64,000 nt of DNA from Aquimarina sp. TRL1. GTDB lineage: Bacteria > Bacteroidota > Bacteroidia > Flavobacteriales > Flavobacteriaceae. How positions within the stretch are numbered: the stretch's first letter is position 1; every line of letters begins with the position of its first letter. The stretch covers positions 40,001-104,000 of the forward strand of contig NZ_CP053590.1 in assembly GCF_013365535.1 (NCBI RefSeq), given 5' to 3'. Positions 60,203-64,000 of this stretch are shown here, piece after piece. The translations under genes were made by a program, and so were the position numbers. The notes under the pieces are model-generated. The model worked only from the letters and a program-made list of their open reading frames with translations, made no database searches and was not told where the DNA came from.

Positions 60203-60715
60203 ATGATCTATAGATTTAGAATAATTCTGGATACAGAAGAAGATGTATTTAGAGATATTGAGATTGAAGAAGATACTACATTAGAAGAGTTTCACAACAC
60301 CATTACGCAATCTTTTGGTTTTGATGGTGCCGAAATGGCTTCTTTTTATATCAGTGATGAAGAATGGAATCAGGGAGAGGAAATTTCCCTGTTTGATATG
60401 AGCGATGGGTTACAATCCGTGCGTTTAATGAATGAAACGACCTTATCTGATGTTGTCAATGAAAGTTCTCCTAAACTCATATATATTTATGACTTCCTAA
60501 ATATGTGGACGTTTCTTGTTGAGCTTGCCGAAATAGCTGAATATGAAAGTGGAAGAGAATATCCGAATATTATGTTTGTCCACGGACAAATTCCAGATCA
60601 GGCACCTGATAAAGAATTCGTATCTGAGGATGAGCATCATTCATTAGACGATAATGAGGATTTTATAGATCTCGATAATTACGATGATATTAGTTTTGAT
60701 GAAAATTGGAATTAA
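60203..60715 (+). CDS. PRiA4_ORF3 (plasmid pRiA4b ORF-3-like) family protein
   Basis: A 170-residue acidic protein. The N-terminal part (about 3-105) fits the PRiA4_ORF3 domain with YRFRIILDTEEDVFRDIEI, the helix LEEFHNTITQSFGFDGAEMASF and a Y/F-rich segment IYIYDFLNMWTFLVE. The C-terminal 50 residues are almost all acidic or polar. Despite the plasmid name the family is chromosomal in many Bacteroidota; its function is unknown. It has one of the best promoters in the window. Confidence 0.85.
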   Translation: MIYRFRIILDTEEDVFRDIEIEEDTTLEEFHNTITQSFGFDGAEMASFYISDEEWNQGEEISLFDMSDGLQSVRLMNETTLSDVVNESSPKLIYIYDFLNMWTFLVELAEIAEYESGREYPNIMFVHGQIPDQAPDKEFVSEDEHHSLDDNEDFIDLDNYDDISFDENWN

Positions 60716-60831
60716 CCTCCTTCTCGACTCAAATCAATTTTAAAAACTATTTTTAACAAAAGATTTTTTTAAATTTAGGAGATCAACTCATAATCAGGGT
60801 TATGAGAATTTCGTTAAAAACAAACACTTAA

Positions 60832-60851
60832 TTTCGAGGTAAAACTCGAAA
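60832..60851 (+). other. Hairpin before the nucleoid-associated protein gene
   Basis: TTTCGAG (60832-60838) pairs exactly with CTCGAAA (60845-60851), loop GTAAAA, 24 bases upstream of the ATG. It shares the string TTAATTTCGAGG with the first hairpin before ctaA (from 59037). Confidence 0.5.
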
Positions 60852-60875
60852 CAATACAATCTAGAAAACAACACA

Positions 60876-61934
60876 ATGATTAACTTATATAGTACTCAGA
60901 TTGAATCCCTTTCTGTACACAAAATTGGAAATAAAAGCAGAAACGAAAACATTTTTCTTTCGGATGCTCCTTACGCTTTAAATGATGAACTTACAGCCTT
61001 ACTTAAAGAGTATTTTTTCAAACCATTTAGAGAAAAAGAAGAAAACTATTTTCAGTTCGTCAATGAAGTAGATGTAGAGTTCAATCCTCTTTATAAGATT
61101 ATTTCAGAAATTTTCAACACTCCTTCCAGTGTACACGAAAAATCTAAAAGAATTGCTTCTTTACTATACGAACAATCACAACATCCTCATATTAAAAGTG
61201 GAGAATTATATGTCTCGTATTTAGAGAATGTTACCATCGACAATGAAAAAGTAGATGCTATTGGAATTTTCAAATCAGAATTAAAACACGACTTTCTTCA
61301 ATTTGAGGAAAGTGGATCCAATATCAATCTGTTACTTCAGCAAGGAGTAAACCTAAATAAACTCGATAAAGGTTGTCTTATTTTTAATCACAAAAAAGAA
61401 GAAGGATATAAAATTTTATCGATCGATTCTAACCGATACGATACTAAATATTGGCTGGAACATTTCTTAGGTGTTGCTGCTTTTGCAGATGATAATTTTC
61501 ATACTAAAAAATACATGAAGTTCTGTCAGGACTTTGCCAAAGAGGTTGTATTACCTGCTGAAGATAAGAAAGAAGAAGTTATGTTTATGAACAGAGCTAT
61601 CAATCACTTCGCAAAAAACGATAACTTTGAAGAAACAGCTTTTTTAAATGACGTTATTGATAATCCGGAATTAATTCCTGAATTCAAACACTATAAAGTA
61701 GAAAAAGCTCCTAAATATCAAATAGAAGACCTTACCTCCTTCCCTATTGCAAATACTGCTGTATCAGAAGCGCGAAAAAAAATAAAAAACGTGATCAATC
61801 TCGATACTAATATTCAGATAAAAATGGATTTCATCAATCCGGAATCTGCAGAAAAGTTTGTAGAAAAAGGATGGGACGAAGAAAAACAAATGTATTACTA
61901 TCTGGTATACTTCAACAAAGAACAAAAAGACTAG
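60876..61934 (+). CDS. Nucleoid-associated protein (NdpA/YejK family)
   Basis: A 352-residue protein of the 37-kDa nucleoid-associated family. It starts MINLYSTQIESLSVHKIGNKS and has the typical SGELYVSYLENVTIDNEKVDAIGIFKSE segment, a central domain (about 140-230) and the C-terminal region ending in YLVYFNKEQKD. Family members bind DNA or the nucleoid; the role is poorly known. The final 110 bases of the gene are repeated as a decayed copy at 62857-62966. Confidence 0.9.
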   Translation: MINLYSTQIESLSVHKIGNKSRNENIFLSDAPYALNDELTALLKEYFFKPFREKEENYFQFVNEVDVEFNPLYKIISEIFNTPSSVHEKSKRIASLLYEQSQHPHIKSGELYVSYLENVTIDNEKVDAIGIFKSELKHDFLQFEESGSNINLLLQQGVNLNKLDKGCLIFNHKKEEGYKILSIDSNRYDTKYWLEHFLGVAAFADDNFHTKKYMKFCQDFAKEVVLPAEDKKEEVMFMNRAINHFAKNDNFEETAFLNDVIDNPELIPEFKHYKVEKAPKYQIEDLTSFPIANTAVSEARKKIKNVINLDTNIQIKMDFINPESAEKFVEKGWDEEKQMYYYLVYFNKEQKD

Positions 61935-62071
61935 TCGATCAGCTATGAACTATTGAGATCAATAATATACTATAGTCGTCGTTTTTTAAGCCACATTCAG
62001 ATTCGAAAACCGAGATCTTTCATAGCATATCTTATTTGATCATATCAATAAGTACATTAAAACAATATTAT

Positions 62072-62854
62072 ATGAATTCTAACCCTAAAAAAAATACCAC
62101 TAAAACGCTTGCTTTTGTTTCTGGGTATGTCGGGAAAAAGAAACATGCGAGAATCCCTAAAAAACCTCCTAGACATGACAGTTATTTTATTACCGATAAC
62201 AAATGGGTCTATTACAGACTAAAGTTTACCCGATGGAAGCCTGTTTTTATAAAAGATACTGCAGCATTAATCGCTCAATTTTCTCCTGAAAGTCCTGTAA
62301 ACAATTTCTCTGAAGAGGCTATAACCACAGATAAGGTGACTGCTCAAAGGTACTATACTACAGCTTGTAAACCTCTAAAAGTATACCCACAACACTTTTT
62401 GAAAAAAAAATATGACTACCTAGTCTGGTCTGACAATAAGTTTGATATAAACTACAAGGATACCATAAAAGTGGTTAATAACTGGAATCCCGATATCGCC
62501 ATGATGCTCCATAGGCATCCCGTACTAAAGAATATTGATGGTGAATTTGAGGAATCTATGTTACAGGAGCGTTATGTGATAGAAAAAGAACAATATACAA
62601 GATACATCAAAGACCGAGTAAACGAAGGACTTTCCAGTCAATCCGATGATCATTATCAGTGCGGTTATCTACTGTATAATATGAAAGCCTCTGAAACCGA
62701 AAACATTCAAAAAGCCTGGCATCAAAATATTAATCAGTGTGGTATCAATGATCAGATCTCATTCAACTTTGTAGCTCAGAAATTTCGACATCTAATCGAT
62801 GAGTACAAATATGACATCGACCGAAAACCGCTTCGAAAACGTATATTTAAGTAA
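62072..62854 (+). CDS. DUF616/TOD1-like glycosyltransferase-domain protein
   Basis: A 260-residue protein. Its middle resembles the DUF616/TOD1 glycosyltransferase-like family: RYYTTACKPLKVYPQHFL, the KYDYLVWSDNKFDI segment (family: YDISIWIDGNI), MLHRHPVLKN, a Y-rich loop, GYLLYNMKAS and the closing NQCGINDQISFNFVAQKF (family: RDQLSFNYV). The likeness is to pattern memory, so moderate. From the ATG at 62072 there is no signal peptide; an upstream in-frame TTG is less likely. It sits between the nucleoid-associated gene and a decayed copy of that gene's end. Confidence 0.65.
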   Translation: MNSNPKKNTTKTLAFVSGYVGKKKHARIPKKPPRHDSYFITDNKWVYYRLKFTRWKPVFIKDTAALIAQFSPESPVNNFSEEAITTDKVTAQRYYTTACKPLKVYPQHFLKKKYDYLVWSDNKFDINYKDTIKVVNNWNPDIAMMLHRHPVLKNIDGEFEESMLQERYVIEKEQYTRYIKDRVNEGLSSQSDDHYQCGYLLYNMKASETENIQKAWHQNINQCGINDQISFNFVAQKFRHLIDEYKYDIDRKPLRKRIFK

Positions 62855-62856
62855 AA

Positions 62857-62966
62857 ATGAATTTCATCAACCCAAAATCTGCAGAAAATTTGTAGAAACA
62901 GGATGAAATGAAGAAAAACCAATGTATTACTATCTTATATACTTCGACAAAGAACAAAAAGATTAA
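62857..62966 (+). pseudogene. Decayed copy of the 3' end of the nucleoid-associated protein gene
   Basis: These 110 bases match the last 111 bases of the upstream gene (61824-61934) with about 15 differences, including one deleted G that shifts the frame and a TGG changed to TGA. Shared blocks include TTTCATCAA, AATCTGCAGAAAA, ATGTATTACTATCT and ACAAAGAACAAAAAGA. Its start overlaps the stop of the DUF616-like gene, and ATTGAGAT follows 17 bases after the stop codon in both copies. It is best explained as the remnant of a duplicated or replaced second copy. Confidence 0.85.
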
Positions 62967-62981
62967 TCCCTATAATTATAT

Positions 62982-63021
62982 ATATTGAGATAGTATCTGA
63001 TGATACTGTCTCAATATTTTT
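62982..63021. terminator. Bidirectional terminator at the end of the pseudogene
   Basis: ATTGAGATAGTATC (62984-62997) pairs with GATACTGTCTCAAT (63002-63015) apart from one G-U pair and then T-rich sequence. It lies between the plus-strand cluster and the convergent gene ending at 63034. Confidence 0.85.
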
Positions 63022-63033
63022 CAAAAACGATTT

Positions 63034-64000
63034 TCAACCTCCTAACAGGCGTTTCATATTTACATTTTCGTAGTTTCTCCTCACGAAATCCAATGCAGTT
63101 TTTAAAACTTCTCCCATAGAATTACTCCTTCTGAATTTAAGGTCCAGCGTAAAACTATAGAGATGTTCCCTCAATGCCAACTGATTCTCTTTTGTTGAAA
63201 TTGTATCATTACACATACACCCAATAAGTGTTTCATACCTTGACCGGGCATTCAACATCCTTTTGGCTAAAATCGATCGCTCTTCTTTTTTATATTGCTC
63301 TATGGAATTATTCTGTAACCGGTTCATTACCAGATCAACCATCTTATAATTCTCTTTAAAAAACTGAGGTTGATATACCTTCAATTTCCCTTCATAGCAC
63401 TGCTGATCAAAATCGATAGCTCGTATTTTATACTCTACATGATCAAAATCATGAATCGGAATAATAACATAGTTATAGGATCGCATATCTCCTAATAATC
63501 GCATCTGGCAGCGCTCATTAAACTTTACAAACTCCTTAGCAATTTGTGATTTTGCACGATCGCTCAGATCTGGCAAAAAATCTCTGATAAATACATCTCC
63601 GGGAACCCCGGCAATGTGTTCTTCTATCAAAGTATTTTTATACACCAAAAAATTAATGCGATTAGGAGAGAACATATGCTCTAACTCCAGACCATATATC
63701 CTGGAAGCATCCGCTTTTTTGACATAAATGTACGTATAGTTGTCATTCAATATATTCCTGACCTTAACCCTAAATGGCTTAGAATTACCAAAGGTGCAAT
63801 AATCAATTGCATCAATGTTCAAAAACTCAATCGCATCTTCATTTCCATCCGAATGCAGGATCGTATATACTTTTTTTAAGCTACTTTCAATCTCTGGTCG
63901 TTCGTGCTCATCATAATATACCCGAACCCATAATGTATCTTCATCATTACTATCATAAACAACGACAGAGCCTGAAAATCGCAAAAGATCATCATAGAAA
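63034..64000 (-). CDS. Protein of unknown function with kinase-like motifs (5' end beyond window)
   Basis: At least 321 residues; the frame stays open to the window edge, so the true start is likely beyond base 64000. The first in-window TTG (63984) is unlikely as start, because residues before it (FYDDLL) continue the same pattern. A segment reading RLLGDMRSYNYVIIP and, 30 residues later, KIRAIDFDQQ resembles the catalytic loop (HGDxxxxN) and the DFD magnesium site of aminoglycoside/protein kinase-like enzymes. The rest is charged and soluble without a signal peptide. I do not recognise the family; a kinase-like fold is inference. Confidence 0.6.
   Translation of the reverse strand, partial: FYDDLLRFSGSVVVYDSNDEDTLWVRVYYDEHERPEIESSLKKVYTILHSDGNEDAIEFLNIDAIDYCTFGNSKPFRVKVRNILNDNYTYIYVKKADASRIYGLELEHMFSPNRINFLVYKNTLIEEHIAGVPGDVFIRDFLPDLSDRAKSQIAKEFVKFNERCQMRLLGDMRSYNYVIIPIHDFDHVEYKIRAIDFDQQCYEGKLKVYQPQFFKENYKMVDLVMNRLQNNSIEQYKKEERSILAKRMLNARSRYETLIGCMCNDTISTKENQLALREHLYSFTLDLKFRRSNSMGEVLKTALDFVRRNYENVNMKRLLGG

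Noticed and set aside
60203..60715. Plasmid or transposon remnant suggested by the pRiA4b ORF-3 family name
   Set aside because: No transposase, inverted repeat or replication gene is near; the family is common on Bacteroidota chromosomes.

Overview
The window is a chromosomal segment of a marine-type Flavobacteriaceae (Bacteroidota). The evidence is AT-rich DNA, repeated use of the Bacteroidota promoter core TAnnTTTG, almost no Shine-Dalgarno sequences, a SusC/SusD pair with a membrane-anchored AraC-type regulator, a peptidase with a type IX secretion (T9SS) tail, a DUF5606 protein and a PRiA4_ORF3 protein. The protein style resembles Aquimarina, but the genus is only a guess. No phage, insertion sequence, CRISPR array or defence island is visible; most genes are vertically inherited core genes.

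Layout. 1-4.1 kb: an rRNA operon on the minus strand (23S cut by the window edge, tRNA-Ala, tRNA-Ile, 16S), with two tandem promoters at about 3.6 and 3.9 kb and boxA-like elements before 16S and 23S. 4.1-7.5 kb: thrS-infC-rpmI-rplT, with infC apparently starting at AUA and a structured spacer before rplT. 7.6-17.1 kb: a small membrane protein with a hybrid histidine kinase, a SpoU-type RNA methyltransferase, an M48 peptidase, a RelA/SpoT enzyme, a Fur-family regulator and purA. 17.1-18.6 kb: two small secreted proteins (minus strand). 18.8-29.2 kb: an OstA/LptA-like protein, a class III aminotransferase, a TPR protein, two tandem DUF368 (polyprenyl-phosphate translocase family) genes with aroE, a DUF349 protein and a methyltransferase.

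29.4-36 kb: a SusD/SusC nutrient uptake pair and an AraC-type regulator, all on the minus strand, with a long inverted repeat ahead of susC. 36.3-41 kb: two GNAT acetyltransferases around a small esterase-like hydrolase, then a large secreted M14 carboxypeptidase. 41.2-50.5 kb (minus): mnmA-nitronate monooxygenase-mazG, a MORN/YwqK-like protein, pyrG-yidC, and ruvX-def-DUF5606. 50.6-56.6 kb: dapD, then a surface polysaccharide/lipid A-core cluster (a fused GT9-GT2 glycosyltransferase, a Kdo-kinase-like protein, a GT2 and a GT4). 56.8-64 kb: a TsaC-type tRNA modification enzyme, a CCA-adding enzyme, heme A synthase, a PRiA4_ORF3 protein, a nucleoid-associated protein, a DUF616-like glycosyltransferase followed by a decayed copy of the 3' end of the nucleoid-associated gene, and a partial gene of unknown function with kinase-like motifs.

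How it fits together: the first half is dominated by translation, stringent response and nucleotide synthesis; the envelope theme (undecaprenyl phosphate recycling, LPS transport, YidC insertion, sugar transfer, SusCD import) recurs throughout. No complete new defence or mobile system is evident. The most unusual signals are non-coding: the twin rRNA promoters with covarying 5' hairpins, the AUA start of infC, the rpmI-rplT three-way-junction candidate, the susC leader inverted repeat, and the duplicated gene fragment near 62.9 kb.
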